From assembly GCA_963757125.1 (NCBI GenBank), contig CAVWQP010000004.1, positions 558,001 through 622,000 of the forward strand: 64,000 nucleotides of DNA, read 5' to 3'. A program made the translations under genes and the position numbers. This DNA comes from CAVVSD01 sp963757125 (GTDB taxonomy: Bacteria > Actinomycetota > Thermoleophilia > Solirubrobacterales > Solirubrobacteraceae). Under the pieces are notes generated by a model. It was not told the origin of the DNA. It was given only the letters and a program-made list of their open reading frames with translations, and ran no database searches. Below, in pieces: positions 1-10,619 of this stretch. Position 1 is the stretch's first letter. Each line of letters opens with the position of its first letter.

Positions 1-189
1 GAAGAGGACCCCCGCGACACCGACGTCGCCGAAGGCGGCTACCCCGAGGAGCAGCACCCGGGCGCAGAGCCGTCCGGCGGCAGCCGCAAGCGCGAGGAGC
101 GCGAGGGCGACGCCCCGGACACGAGCTCGCCCGAGGAGAGCGACCCGGGCACGGCGACCGGCAACCCGGGGGCGGCCGGCGGCGACTGA
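1..189 (+). CDS. C-terminal tail of an unidentified protein (partial)
   Basis: The window opens inside a reading frame that stops with TGA at 187-189. The 62 visible residues are rich in Glu, Asp, Gly, Pro and Ser and contain no hydrophobic segment, so this looks like a disordered acidic C-terminal tail. Codon third positions are mostly G or C, as in the neighbouring genes, which supports a real frame. The rest of the gene lies outside the window, so no function can be assigned. The next gene starts 45 nt later on the same strand with its own -10 hexamer, so the two need not share a transcript. Confidence 0.6.
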   Translation, partial: EEDPRDTDVAEGGYPEEQHPGAEPSGGSRKREEREGDAPDTSSPEESDPGTATGNPGAAGGD

Positions 190-217
190 GCCGCGTCCGT
201 CACGCCGACCGGCGCGC

Positions 218-223
218 TACGGT
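218..223 (+). promoter_or_regulatory. -10 element of the thyX-like gene
   Basis: TACGGT lies 10 nt before the ATG at 234. An in-frame GTG at 222 overlaps the hexamer itself, so ATG 234 is the better start and the mRNA is probably leaderless. No convincing -35 box was seen. Confidence 0.5.
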
Positions 224-233
224 GGCGACCCCG

Positions 234-1824
234 ATGGACCTCCCCGCCGAGACCTTCACCGCGGCAGAGGAGGCGAGGCTCGCCCCGCACGTCACGAGCC
301 TGCACGCCCCCGTCTTCGCGCTCGTCAACCTCCCCGAGACCGTCAAGGGAGCGCTGTTCGCGCGGTACTCGCGCCACCAGGGCACGCTGCGCAGGCTGTT
401 CCTCGACGAGTTCGCCGAGTCGCTTCCGGCCCTGCCTCCCTTCGAGGGTGACGAGGGCGAGCGCGCCGCGAAGCTCTACGACACGATCTTCCTCGGCTAC
501 GGCGACGACTCGGTCGCGCAGCTGGGCGCCGCGCACGTCGCGTGCGAGTGGGTCTCCAACGTCCTGACGAAGATCCTCCAGCGGCCGCGGATCGGCGTCG
601 CGTACCTCGAGCAGTCCACCCGCTACATCGCCTACGACGCGCCGATGAGCCCGGAGGGCGCGTACCGCTACTTCCGCGACCCCGAGCTCGGGCCGGACTA
701 CGAGCGCGCGATGGACGGCCTCTTCGACACCTACGCGGACGCGCTCCCCCGCGTGCAGGCGTGGGCGGCCGAGCAGTGGCCGGCGGCGCCCGGCGAGTCA
801 CCGTCCGCGCACGCCCGCGCCGTGCGCGCGAAGGCGCTGGACCTCCTGCGCGGGCTGCTGCCCGCCGCGTCGCTCTCGCACATGGGGATGCTCGCCACCG
901 GCCAGGCGTACGAGTCGCTCATCCTGCATCTCATGGCGCACCCGCTGCCCGAGGCGCGGCGGTGCGGGCGGCTCATGCTCGAGGCCGTCCAGGCGGTCAT
1001 GCCGTCGTTCGTGACCCGCGTCGAGCGACCCGACCGCGGCGGCGAGTGGATCAGCTACCTGCAGGGGCGCGAGAGCGCAGCGCGGTCCTGGGTCGCGCGC
1101 CTCGGCCTCGACCGCGACGACGACGAGACCGACGGCGCGTCGGTGCGGCTCGTGCACGTCGACGGCGACGAGGACGACCTGCTCGCCTCGCTGCTGTTCG
1201 AGACGTCCCACGCGGGCGACGACGCCGTTCGCGCGGCGGTCTCGGCGCTCGGCGACGAGGCGAAGGGCGCCCTGCTGGCCGACCTCGTGGGCGAGCGGGC
1301 CAACCGCCGCCACCGCCCGGGACGCGGCTTCGAGGCGCTGCGCTACCGGTTCGAGATCGTGGCCGACTACGGCGCGTTCCGCGACCTGCAGCGCCACCGC
1401 ATGCTGACCGTGCAGTGGCAGTCGCTCACGCCGGACCTCGGCGCCGAGGTGCCGGAGGAGCTCGACGCCGTCGGGCTCGGGGACGCGTACCGCGGCGGGC
1501 TGGATCGCTCGGCCGCGGCGTACGAGGAGCTGCGCGGCCGTGGGCTGGAGCACGCCGCGCCCTACGCGCTGTGCCTCGGGCTACCGCATCCGGTTCGTGC
1601 TCGACCTCAATGCGCGCGAGGCGATGCAGCTCATCGAGCTGCGCTCCGGCCGCGAGGGGCACCCGAGCTACCGCGCGGTCGCGCACGCGATGCACGAGCA
1701 CATCGCCCGGGTGCACCCTGCCGTCGCCGCGGCGATGCGGCACGTGGACCGCACCGCCGAGCCGCGCCTGGAGCGGATGCTCGGCGAGCTGCGCACCCAG
1801 GCGAAGCTCGACGCCCACGCCTGA
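234..1824 (+). CDS. thyX: FAD-dependent thymidylate synthase (ThyX)-like protein, frameshifted as written
   Basis: ThyX makes dTMP from dUMP using reduced flavin and methylene-tetrahydrofolate. The joined product is about 529 residues, roughly twice a normal ThyX, and appears to hold two ThyX-like halves. The first half has RPR followed by EQSTRY near residue 125; the second has RHR near residue 390, so the family motif RHRxxSxNxxSxR is split in a degenerate form between them. As written the frame breaks near 1578-1581, where one extra base follows CTCGGG; the frame resumes with YRIRFVLDLNAREAM, a typical ThyX C-terminal core. Every other part is intact, so I suspect a sequence error. An EamA gene follows 25 nt later. 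The family call is fairly secure; whether it is catalytic is not. Confidence 0.68.
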
Positions 1825-1849
1825 GCGGTCCGTCATCTCCGGCCGGCTC

Positions 1850-2683
1850 ATGCCGGCGCTCTTCGTCCTGCTGTGGAGCTCCGGCTTCACGTTCGTCGCG
1901 CTCGGGCTCCCGCACTCCGAGCCGATCACGTTCCTCGCGCTGCGCTACGTCATCGTCGTGGCGGTCCTCGCCGTCGCCTTCGCGGTCGTCCGCCCGCCGC
2001 TGCCACGAGGCCGCGCCTGGCTGGATCTCGCGATCGTCGGGTTCCTGCTGCAGGCGGTCTACTTCGGCCTCTTCTACCTCGCGATCGACCGCGTCGCTCC
2101 GGCGACGGTCGCGCTCATCGTCTGCCTGCAGCCCGTGCTCGTGGCGCTCCTCGCGCCCGTGCTGGTCGGCGAGCACGTCCCGCTCGCACGGTGGGCGGGT
2201 CTCGGACTGGGGCTCGTCGGCGCCGCCATCGTCATCCTCGCGCGCTCCGGCGAGGGCGGCACGGACGTCCTCGGGGTCGTGCTGGCGTTCGGCGGCCTGC
2301 TGGCGATCACGCTGGCGTCGCTGTACGAGAACCGCTTCGGCACCGAGCAGCACCCGATCAGCGCCAACCTCGTGCAGTTCAGCGTCGCGCTCGTCGCCAC
2401 CGCGATCCCCGCCGCGCTGTTCGAGGACCTGCACGTCGAGTGGACGGGCGACCTGTACATCTCGCTCGCCTACCTCGTGTTCTTCAACTCGCTGCTGGCG
2501 ATCACGCTCCTGCTGACGATGATGCGCCGCGGGACGGCGTCGCAGGTCTCGGCGCTGTTCTTCCTCGTGCCGCCGCTCGCGGCGCTCATCGCGTGGATCG
2601 TCCTCGGCGAGTCGCTGCCGGTCCTCGCCTGGCTCGGGATGGTGCTCGCCGCCGTCGGGGTCGCGGTCGCGACCCGGCAGTAG
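1850..2683 (+). CDS. EamA/DMT-family transporter
   Basis: This is a 277-residue integral membrane protein with about ten hydrophobic segments arranged as two EamA repeats (roughly residues 1-130 and 145-277). It shows family hallmarks such as LALRY in the first repeat and a helix ending VLGESLP near the end of the second. EamA proteins export or exchange small metabolites such as amino acids or cofactors; the substrate cannot be read from the sequence. The ATG at 1850 directly begins the first membrane helix and lies 25 nt after the thyX-like stop, so the two genes are probably co-transcribed. The LysR gene downstream has its own promoter. Confidence 0.85.
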   Translation: MPALFVLLWSSGFTFVALGLPHSEPITFLALRYVIVVAVLAVAFAVVRPPLPRGRAWLDLAIVGFLLQAVYFGLFYLAIDRVAPATVALIVCLQPVLVALLAPVLVGEHVPLARWAGLGLGLVGAAIVILARSGEGGTDVLGVVLAFGGLLAITLASLYENRFGTEQHPISANLVQFSVALVATAIPAALFEDLHVEWTGDLYISLAYLVFFNSLLAITLLLTMMRRGTASQVSALFFLVPPLAALIAWIVLGESLPVLAWLGMVLAAVGVAVATRQ

Positions 2684-2742
2684 CTCAGCTCCTGCCGCTC
2701 CATGCATCAGCAGGACTGATCGCTGGCTGCGCGTTCTCGTCT

Positions 2743-2771
2743 TTGACTTCACGATGGCCGTGCGCAATCGT
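2743..2771 (+). promoter_or_regulatory. promoter of the LysR gene (TTGACT - 17 nt - AATCGT)
   Basis: TTGACT at 2743-2748 is followed after 17 nt by AATCGT at 2766-2771, and six bases later by ATG at 2778. This is the clearest -35/-10 pair in the window. It places transcription initiation at or next to ATG 2778 and argues against the in-frame ATG at 2754, which would lie inside the promoter. Confidence 0.55.
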
Positions 2772-2777
2772 CAGACC

Positions 2778-3692
2778 ATGGAGCTACGCCACCTACGAAC
2801 GCTGGAGGCGATAGCCCGTCACGGCAGCTTCACCCGTGCCGCGGAGGAGCTGCACCTCGCGCAGTCCGCGCTCTCCCAGCAGATCCGCCGGCTCGAGGGC
2901 GAGCTCGGCATCCAGGTCCTGCGCCGGACGAGCCGCCGCGTCGACGTGACCCCCGAGGGATCGGTCGTCCTCGCCTACGCGCGCCGCGTGCTCACCGAGG
3001 TCGACGGCCTGCAGGCCGAGCTCGAGGAGCTCACCGGCGTCGTCCGCGGGCGCGTCGCCATCGGCGCGATGTGGCCGACCGGCAACTACGACCTCGCGGG
3101 CACGCTGGCCACGTTCCACCAGCGCCATCCCGGCGTCGAGATCCACATGGTCGAGGAGACCGCCGACCGCCTGCTGGAGATGCTGCGCGCCGACGAGCTG
3201 GACTGCGCGTTCGCCTCCGTCGATCCGGACCGGCTCGGCGACGAGTTCGCGGCGACGATGCTCTTCGAGGAGCAGATCGTCGTGGCGTTCGCGCCCGGCC
3301 ATCCGTTCTCCGAGCTCGAGCACGTCACCTTCGCGCAACTGGCCGACCAGGCGCTCATCGCCTACCGCGAGGGCTCCGAGCTGCGCCGTCGCCTCGAGTG
3401 GGCGATGGCCGACCACGACCTCAAGCCGCGCAACGCCTTCCTCTGCACCGAGATGGCGGCCGTCCGCGGGCTCGCGTCACGCGGGCTCGGGGCCGCCGTC
3501 CTGCCGGAGTCGATCGCGCACATGGAGGGCGAGCCGATCGAGTTCCGCCCGGTGGGCCCGGATCCGTTGACGTGGCCGGTCACCATCGTGTGGCGCGCGT
3601 CGCGCCGACAGCCTCCAGCGGCCAAGGCGTTCCTGGCGCTCGCGCTCGACGGCGTGCAGCAGGCGGCACCGGCGCGCCTCGCCGCGGCCTAG
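2778..3692 (+). CDS. LysR-family transcriptional regulator
   Basis: The 304-residue protein has a canonical LysR winged helix-turn-helix at residues 1-60, opening MELRHLRTLEAIARHGSFTR and containing LHLAQSALSQQIRRLE, followed by a periplasmic-binding-like effector domain (about 90-295). The start at 2778 gives the usual LysR N-terminus and fits the promoter directly upstream; an ATG at 2754 would add eight atypical residues. Its last four bases overlap the stop of the convergent baeRF gene. LysR proteins usually control a neighbouring divergent gene, but the upstream EamA gene is co-directional, so the target is unclear. The effector is unknown. Confidence 0.93.
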   Translation: MELRHLRTLEAIARHGSFTRAAEELHLAQSALSQQIRRLEGELGIQVLRRTSRRVDVTPEGSVVLAYARRVLTEVDGLQAELEELTGVVRGRVAIGAMWPTGNYDLAGTLATFHQRHPGVEIHMVEETADRLLEMLRADELDCAFASVDPDRLGDEFAATMLFEEQIVVAFAPGHPFSELEHVTFAQLADQALIAYREGSELRRRLEWAMADHDLKPRNAFLCTEMAAVRGLASRGLGAAVLPESIAHMEGEPIEFRPVGPDPLTWPVTIVWRASRRQPPAAKAFLALALDGVQQAAPARLAAA

Positions 3693-4804
3693 ACCGGGTA
3701 GCGCAGGATCGCCGCCGCGGTGCCGCCGCCCGGGATGTCGTCGCGGCGCAGGGCGAGCACCCGGCCGCCGTGCCCGATGACCCTGCGGGCGATCTCGTCG
3801 ACGATGCCGTAGTTCGTCGCGTCGCCGTCCGCGTCGATCGTCACCGCGCCCGATTCCTCGTCGACGAACCCGGAGACGACGTCGTCCATGTCCGCCATGA
3901 GCGTCTGCACGGCGCCGTACGTCGCCGCCCGCGCGATGTCGGTGATCTCGGCCGCCGCGCGCCCCTGCGAGCCGCGCTGGTCGAACAGCCGGCGCAGGTC
4001 GCCGAGCTCCTCGGCGTAGAGCCCGTCGAGCACCGCGCGCGCCTCCTCGGCCAGCTCCGCGGCCGTGGCGGTCTCCGGGTTGCCCTGGATGGTCTGCGGC
4101 GCCAGGAACGGATAGCTGTTCACGGAGCGGTAGATCGACTCCAGCGGCTCGGCGGACGCGAGGATGAGCGGCACCCCGGACGCCCCGAGCGCGGGGCGCA
4201 GCGCCGCGTCGACCTGCCGCGCGTACTGGCGCATCCGGACCTTCTGGCCCTCGGAGCCCTGGATGCGCCCGACGGCGGACCGGTCGGTGATCGACGCCTT
4301 GCCGACGGCGCTGGCGACGTCGCCCGGGAGGTCGGAGATCCGGACCTCCTCGGCCGGCACCTCGGCGGCCACCTCGACGAGGCGCACCGAGCCCTGCGCG
4401 AGCGCGAGCACGAACGCCGCCTGCGGGAACGTCACGCTGCGCAGCAGCGGCTTGAGGTGGTAGCGGTCGGAGACCTCCACCAGCGTCGTCAGCCGGTTGG
4501 GCAGCCGGAACGTCCGCACGCCGGCGGCCGTCGCGAACACCGCGAGGCTGATCGCCTGCGTCGTCCAGAACTCCTCGTCGTCGTGGAGGTCGTCGAGGTG
4601 CTCGCGGATCTCCGCCGCCGGCAGCCCGGCCTCCTCCACCTGGGTCAGCGCCTGGTGGGCGAGGTTCTTCAGCTCGATCCGGGCGACCGCCTCGTCGTGC
4701 GGCAGGTGACCCGTCGGGAGGTAGAGCGACACCGACGGCGTCGCACGGGCGGCGAGCAGCGCGGTGAGCTGCTGCTGCGTGGGGATGTCGAGGTGCAGGG
4801 GCAC
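3689..4804 (-). CDS. baeRF-family protein (bacterial archaeo-eukaryotic release factor-like, probably family 11)
   Basis: This 371-residue soluble protein matches, by recall, the bacterial aeRF1/Pelota-like (baeRF) families. It opens with an SLYLPTG motif typical of baeRF N-termini, has a central baeRF domain (around residues 130-270), and ends in an L7Ae/eRF1-domain-3-like segment with GGRVLALRRDDIPGGGTAAAILRYPV-type ending (residues about 345-371). Relatives are proposed to act on ribosomes in rescue or hibernation, but family 11 has no established role. It lies 10 nt downstream of acs and is the last gene of the acetate operon. The start ATG follows the acs stop closely, so translation may be coupled. 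Confidence 0.72.
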   Translation of the reverse strand: MPLHLDIPTQQQLTALLAARATPSVSLYLPTGHLPHDEAVARIELKNLAHQALTQVEEAGLPAAEIREHLDDLHDDEEFWTTQAISLAVFATAAGVRTFRLPNRLTTLVEVSDRYHLKPLLRSVTFPQAAFVLALAQGSVRLVEVAAEVPAEEVRISDLPGDVASAVGKASITDRSAVGRIQGSEGQKVRMRQYARQVDAALRPALGASGVPLILASAEPLESIYRSVNSYPFLAPQTIQGNPETATAAELAEEARAVLDGLYAEELGDLRRLFDQRGSQGRAAAEITDIARAATYGAVQTLMADMDDVVSGFVDEESGAVTIDADGDATNYGIVDEIARRVIGHGGRVLALRRDDIPGGGTAAAILRYPV

Positions 4805-4814
4805 GTCGTCACCG

Positions 4815-6812
<1,998 letters not shown>

Positions 6813-6823
6813 GTGCTCCCCCT

Positions 6824-8389
6824 TCAGCGGTCGAGCTCGCGCTGGCGCAGCTCGACCCGGCGGATCTTGCCGGTCAATGTCTTGGGCAGGTCGTCGACGA
6901 ACTCGACCTCGCGCGGGTACGCGTAGGCGGAGAGCCGGCTGCGCACGTGCGCGCCGATCTCCTTGCCGAGCTCGTCGGAGGGCTCGTAGCCGGACGCGAG
7001 GACGACGAACGCCTTCACGATCGATCCTCGCCGCTCGTCGGGCTTGCCGATCGCGGCCGCCTCGGCGACCGCGGGGTGCTCCAGGCAGGCCGACTCGACC
7101 TCGAACGGTCCGATGCGGAATCCGGCGGAGCTGATGACGTCGTCGGCACGGCCCTCGTACCAGATGTACCCATCCTCGTCGAACGAAGCAGCGTCTCCCG
7201 TGTGGAACCACTCCCCGCCGAAGACCTCCTTGGAGTCCTCGTCGCGGTTCCAGTAGCCGAGCGGGTAGTGCGGGTTCGACCGGGCGCGCAGGCAGATCTC
7301 GCCGCGTTCGCCGGGAGGGAGGGGCTGCTCGTCCTCGTCGAGGATCTGCACGTCCCACCCCGGCATGACCCGTCCCATCGATCCCTCGCGCACCGCCATC
7401 CACGGGAAGTTGGCGGCCATGGGGTAGCTCTCGGTCATCCCGTAGTAGTCGAGGACCGTGACCCCGTACTGCTCGCGGAACCAGCGGATCGCCTCGGGGT
7501 TCAGCGGCTCGCCCGCCGAGCAGACGACGGCGAACTTCTGCGGATACGTCTTGCCGGCCTCGGGGATGGCCATCATCGAGCGCATCGCCGTCGGCGTCGT
7601 GAAGACGTGGGTGACGCCGTGGCGCGACAGCGCGTCGAGCTCGCGCCTGGGGTCGAAGCCGCCGGTGCGCTGCACGACGACCTGGACCGCGCCGAGCCGC
7701 CAGGGGCCGAGCAGCGGGGCGATGCCGGCCGCCCACGCCCACTCGCCCATGCCGCGGAAGCGCACGCCGTCGGAGACGTCGTGGCAGTAGGTGAACTCCT
7801 CGTGGGCCAGCAGGTAGCGGTGGGCGTGGAGGACGCCCTTGGCCAGGCCGGTGGTGCCCGACGTGTAGTAGAGCTGGGCCGGGTCGTCGGCGGCGGTGTC
7901 GGCCACCACGACGTCGGTGGAGCCCTCGTCGAGGTCGCCGGGCGACAGCTCGACGACCTGCTCGGTGAGGTCGGCGTCGACGCGCGCGCGGTTGGCGGCG
8001 TCGGTGACGAGGAACCGGGCCTGGCTGTCGCGTACGCGGTGGCGGATGCCGTCGTCGCCGTACAGCACGGACAGCGCGAGGAGGATGCCGCCCGCCTTCC
8101 AGACCCCGAGGAACGCAGCCGCGGCCTCCGGGATCTGCGGCAGCAGCATGGCCACCCGGTCACCGGGCTGCATCCCGGCGTCGAGCAGCCGGCGGGCGAA
8201 CCGGGAGGACATGTCCTGCATGTCTCCCCACGTGAGCTCGCGGACGTTGCCGTCGGGGTCCTCGTGGACCATCGCGAGCTTCCCGCGCGGGTGCTTGTCG
8301 CAGACGTCGGCGGCGATGTTGTAGCGCGCCGGCACGTCCCAGCGATGCGCCGCGCGGGCCTGCTCGTAGCTCTCCACTGCGACGCCCAT
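6824..8389 (-). CDS. AMP-dependent acyl-CoA synthetase (short/medium-chain type)
   Basis: The 521-residue ANL-superfamily enzyme carries YYTSGTTGLAKGVLH, a GEPLNPE loop, DYYGMTES and the C-terminal KTLTGKIRR lysine motif. It is shorter than Acs and resembles medium-chain or propionyl/butyryl-type acyl-CoA synthetases, so a second short organic acid is the likely substrate; the exact acid cannot be told from sequence. ATG 8389 is preceded by GGAGGGG and gives the expected N-terminus, whereas an upstream in-frame start lies in the intergenic hairpin region. acs follows after 11 nt. The 121-nt gap upstream, with a hairpin, may set its level separately from actP. Confidence 0.88.
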   Translation of the reverse strand: MGVAVESYEQARAAHRWDVPARYNIAADVCDKHPRGKLAMVHEDPDGNVRELTWGDMQDMSSRFARRLLDAGMQPGDRVAMLLPQIPEAAAAFLGVWKAGGILLALSVLYGDDGIRHRVRDSQARFLVTDAANRARVDADLTEQVVELSPGDLDEGSTDVVVADTAADDPAQLYYTSGTTGLAKGVLHAHRYLLAHEEFTYCHDVSDGVRFRGMGEWAWAAGIAPLLGPWRLGAVQVVVQRTGGFDPRRELDALSRHGVTHVFTTPTAMRSMMAIPEAGKTYPQKFAVVCSAGEPLNPEAIRWFREQYGVTVLDYYGMTESYPMAANFPWMAVREGSMGRVMPGWDVQILDEDEQPLPPGERGEICLRARSNPHYPLGYWNRDEDSKEVFGGEWFHTGDAASFDEDGYIWYEGRADDVISSAGFRIGPFEVESACLEHPAVAEAAAIGKPDERRGSIVKAFVVLASGYEPSDELGKEIGAHVRSRLSAYAYPREVEFVDDLPKTLTGKIRRVELRQRELDR

Positions 8390-8451
8390 GGCTCCCCTCC
8401 CCTTCACGGTTGCGCGAACTACAGCGCATAGTCGCAGCACTGCGGGGAGCC

Positions 8452-8486
8452 GCGCGGACGGAGGCCGTACCCGCCCCCGTCCGCGC
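8452..8486 (-). terminator. hairpin between actP and the acyl-CoA synthetase gene
   Basis: GCGCGGACGG at 8452-8461 pairs with CCGTCCGCGC at 8477-8486 across a 15-nt loop. On the minus strand it lies after the actP stop and before the synthetase gene. There is no U-tract, so it may be a partial terminator, an mRNA-stabilising stem or simply an operon-internal attenuator. Confidence 0.4.
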
Positions 8487-8510
8487 AGCCCATGCGCCTC
8501 CCTGTGGCGC

Positions 8511-10097
8511 CTACGAGTGGACCGACGACTTCTCGGCGCCCAGCCCGGTCTCCGACCGGACGTAGAGCTCGTGGAACGAGTGCTCCGCGCCGCGTTCCGA
8601 GCTCAGGACGGTGCCCAGCCAGCAGCCGATGAAGCCCAGCGGGATCGACACGATGCCCGGGTTCGCCAGCGTCCAGCCGACCGGCGACCCCTCGCTGTCG
8701 GGGCCCGGCCAGACGCCGGGGCTCACGATGACCAGCCCGATGGCGCTGATGACGCCGAACAGGACGCCGGTGACGGCGCCCGCCGTGTTGAACCGCGGCC
8801 AGCTCAGCGCCATGAGCAGCGCTGGGAAGTTCGCGCTCGCGGCGACCGCGAACGCGAGGCCCACCATGAACGACACGTTCAGCCCCTCGCCGCCGATGAC
8901 GGCGATGAAGATCGCGATCGCGCCGATCGACGCGGCGGCGATCCGTGCGACGTGGACCTCCTCGTGCTCGGAGTCCTTGCCCTTGCGGACGATGTTCGAC
9001 CAGATGTCGTGCGCCACGGCGCCGGACGCCGACAGGACGAGGCCGGCCACCACGGCGAGGATCGTCGCGAACGCCACGCCCGCGATGAGCGCCAGGAACA
9101 GATCGCCGCCGAACGTGCCCTCGCCGCCGCCCAGCTCGGCCGCGAGCGTCGGCGCGGCGAGGTTGCCGCCCTTGCCCGCCGCCTCCTCGCCGCCCGGGCC
9201 GAGGATCGCCCGCGCGCCGAAGCCGATGAACGTCGTCAGCAGGTAGAAGATCCCGATCAGGAACATCGCCCAGACCACGGACTTGCGCGCGGCCTTGGCG
9301 TCGGGGACGGTGAAGAACCGCATGAGGATGTGCGGCAGGCCCGCGGTGCCGAGCACGAGGGCCAGGCCGAGCGACAGGGTGTCGATCGGGTTGGTGTAGA
9401 GGCCGCCGGGCGCCAGCGAGAACGTGCTCTCGCCCTTCTGCTCCTCGGCCCGGTTGAACAGCTCGATCGGGTTGAACCCGACGCGCTCGAGCACGAACAC
9501 GGACATGATCGCGATGCCGATCATGAGCAGCACGGCCTTGATGATCTGCACCCAGGTCGTCGCCAGCATGCCGCCGAAGATGACGTAGCAGAGCATGAAG
9601 GCGCCGGTGAGCAGCACCGAGACGGAGAAGTCGATCCCGACGAGCGCCTGGATGAGCACGCCCGCGCCGACCATCTGCGCGATGAGGTAGAAGGCGACGA
9701 CCGCGAGCGTCCCGATCGCCGCCGCTGTGCGCGCGGGGCGCTGGCGCAGACGGAAGCTCAGGACGTCGGCCATCGTGTACTTGCCCGCGTTGCGCATGCG
9801 CTCGGCCAGCAGGAACATCACCGTCAGGAACGCGACGAGGAAGCCGACGGAGTACAGGAACCCGTCGAAGCCGTAGAGGAAGATCAGCCCCGCGATGCCC
9901 AGGAAGGACGCCGCGCTGAGGTAGTCGCCGGAGATGGCAAGGCCGTTCTGCGCGCCGGTGATGGAGCGGCCGGCGGCCCAGAAGGTGTCGGCGCCGGTCA
10001 TGCGCTTGGACGCCCACCACGTGATCCCCAGCGTGATCGAGACGACGATCGCGAAGATGAGGACCGCCTCGACGTTGACTGCCGCGAGGACGGTCAT
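8511..10097 (-). CDS. actP: acetate/solute:cation symporter of the SSS family (ActP-like)
   Basis: ActP-type proteins import acetate and related monocarboxylates with a cation. The 528-residue protein has about 13 membrane helices and SSS signatures, including FWAAGRSITGAQNGLAISGDY near residue 40 and the long GxxLATTWVQIIKA stretch of the ActP subgroup (near residue 175). It begins with ATG at 10097, overlapping the DUF485 stop by 4 nt, the same arrangement as yjcH-actP in other bacteria. The downstream acyl-CoA synthetase and acs genes support acetate or short-acid uptake. Confidence 0.92.
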   Translation of the reverse strand: MTVLAAVNVEAVLIFAIVVSITLGITWWASKRMTGADTFWAAGRSITGAQNGLAISGDYLSAASFLGIAGLIFLYGFDGFLYSVGFLVAFLTVMFLLAERMRNAGKYTMADVLSFRLRQRPARTAAAIGTLAVVAFYLIAQMVGAGVLIQALVGIDFSVSVLLTGAFMLCYVIFGGMLATTWVQIIKAVLLMIGIAIMSVFVLERVGFNPIELFNRAEEQKGESTFSLAPGGLYTNPIDTLSLGLALVLGTAGLPHILMRFFTVPDAKAARKSVVWAMFLIGIFYLLTTFIGFGARAILGPGGEEAAGKGGNLAAPTLAAELGGGEGTFGGDLFLALIAGVAFATILAVVAGLVLSASGAVAHDIWSNIVRKGKDSEHEEVHVARIAAASIGAIAIFIAVIGGEGLNVSFMVGLAFAVAASANFPALLMALSWPRFNTAGAVTGVLFGVISAIGLVIVSPGVWPGPDSEGSPVGWTLANPGIVSIPLGFIGCWLGTVLSSERGAEHSFHELYVRSETGLGAEKSSVHS

Positions 10098-10522
10098 GCC
10101 TTGCGCTCCTGCTCGGTCGACGCGGCGACGTCGTCGGACGCCGTGGAGAAGCGGTCGGCGCCGCCCTCCTCCGCCGTCTCCAGCGCGCGGCTCGCGGCCT
10201 TCTCGGCGAGCGGGTCGAAGACCCGGTCGGCCTTGCGCAGGTACCAGACGCCCAGCACGAGGACCATGAGGAACTGCGACAGCGCGAGGCAGTAGCCGAC
10301 GGTCAGGCCCTGGTACACGGACTCGCCCATGAAGTCGGGCGCGTACCCGGCCAGGAGCACGAAGGCCAGGTACCAGGCCATGAAGAAGATCGTCGCCGGG
10401 ATCACGAAGCGGCGTTTGGCCGCAACCAGCTCCCGGAACTCGGGCGAGCGCTCCGCGCGCTCCCAGTCGATGGGCCTTTCGAGTACGTCAGGTCCGCCGG
10501 TACGACCCGGTTCTGCAGCCAT
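10094..10522 (-). CDS. DUF485 membrane protein (YjcH-like partner of ActP)
   Basis: This is a 142-residue protein with two membrane helices, at about residues 40-60 and 78-98, after a short RRRF-type basic stretch; the loop between them is GYAPDFMG. DUF485 proteins are almost always encoded immediately before an SSS acetate symporter and are thought to assist it, although their exact role is unproven. The ATGA overlap with actP fits that pairing. The ATG at 10522 follows a GGGAGGGG ribosome binding site, and the C-terminal 40 residues are acidic and probably disordered. It is the first gene of the acetate operon. Confidence 0.88.
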   Translation of the reverse strand: MAAEPGRTGGPDVLERPIDWERAERSPEFRELVAAKRRFVIPATIFFMAWYLAFVLLAGYAPDFMGESVYQGLTVGYCLALSQFLMVLVLGVWYLRKADRVFDPLAEKAASRALETAEEGGADRFSTASDDVAASTEQERKA

Positions 10523-10577
10523 GTCCCCTCCCGTTCAGAGCCGCTGCGACTCAGAGTGTTCCCAGCTTCGAGGCGTC

Positions 10578-10613
10578 CGTACGCAACGTTCTGAGGGCTC
10601 CTCTGCGTACGCT
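10578..10613. promoter_or_regulatory. divergent promoter region with 8-bp inverted repeat
   Basis: CGTACGCA at 10578-10585 and TGCGTACG at 10604-10611 form a perfect 8-bp inverted repeat with an 18-nt spacer, located between the acetate operon and the RDD gene. The right arm overlaps TACGCT (10608-10613), a -10 hexamer ending six nt before the RDD GTG start. The geometry could be an operator or looping site; no regulator gene lies next to it. Confidence 0.45.
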
Positions 10614-10619
10614 GTCGGC

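Noticed and set aside
222..224. GTG 222 as start of the ThyX-like gene
   Set aside because: It overlaps the TACGGT -10 hexamer; ATG 234 is better placed.
1578..1581. Programmed ribosomal frameshift in the ThyX-like gene
   Set aside because: No slippery sequence or downstream structure stands out, and other genes here show the same kind of single-base break.
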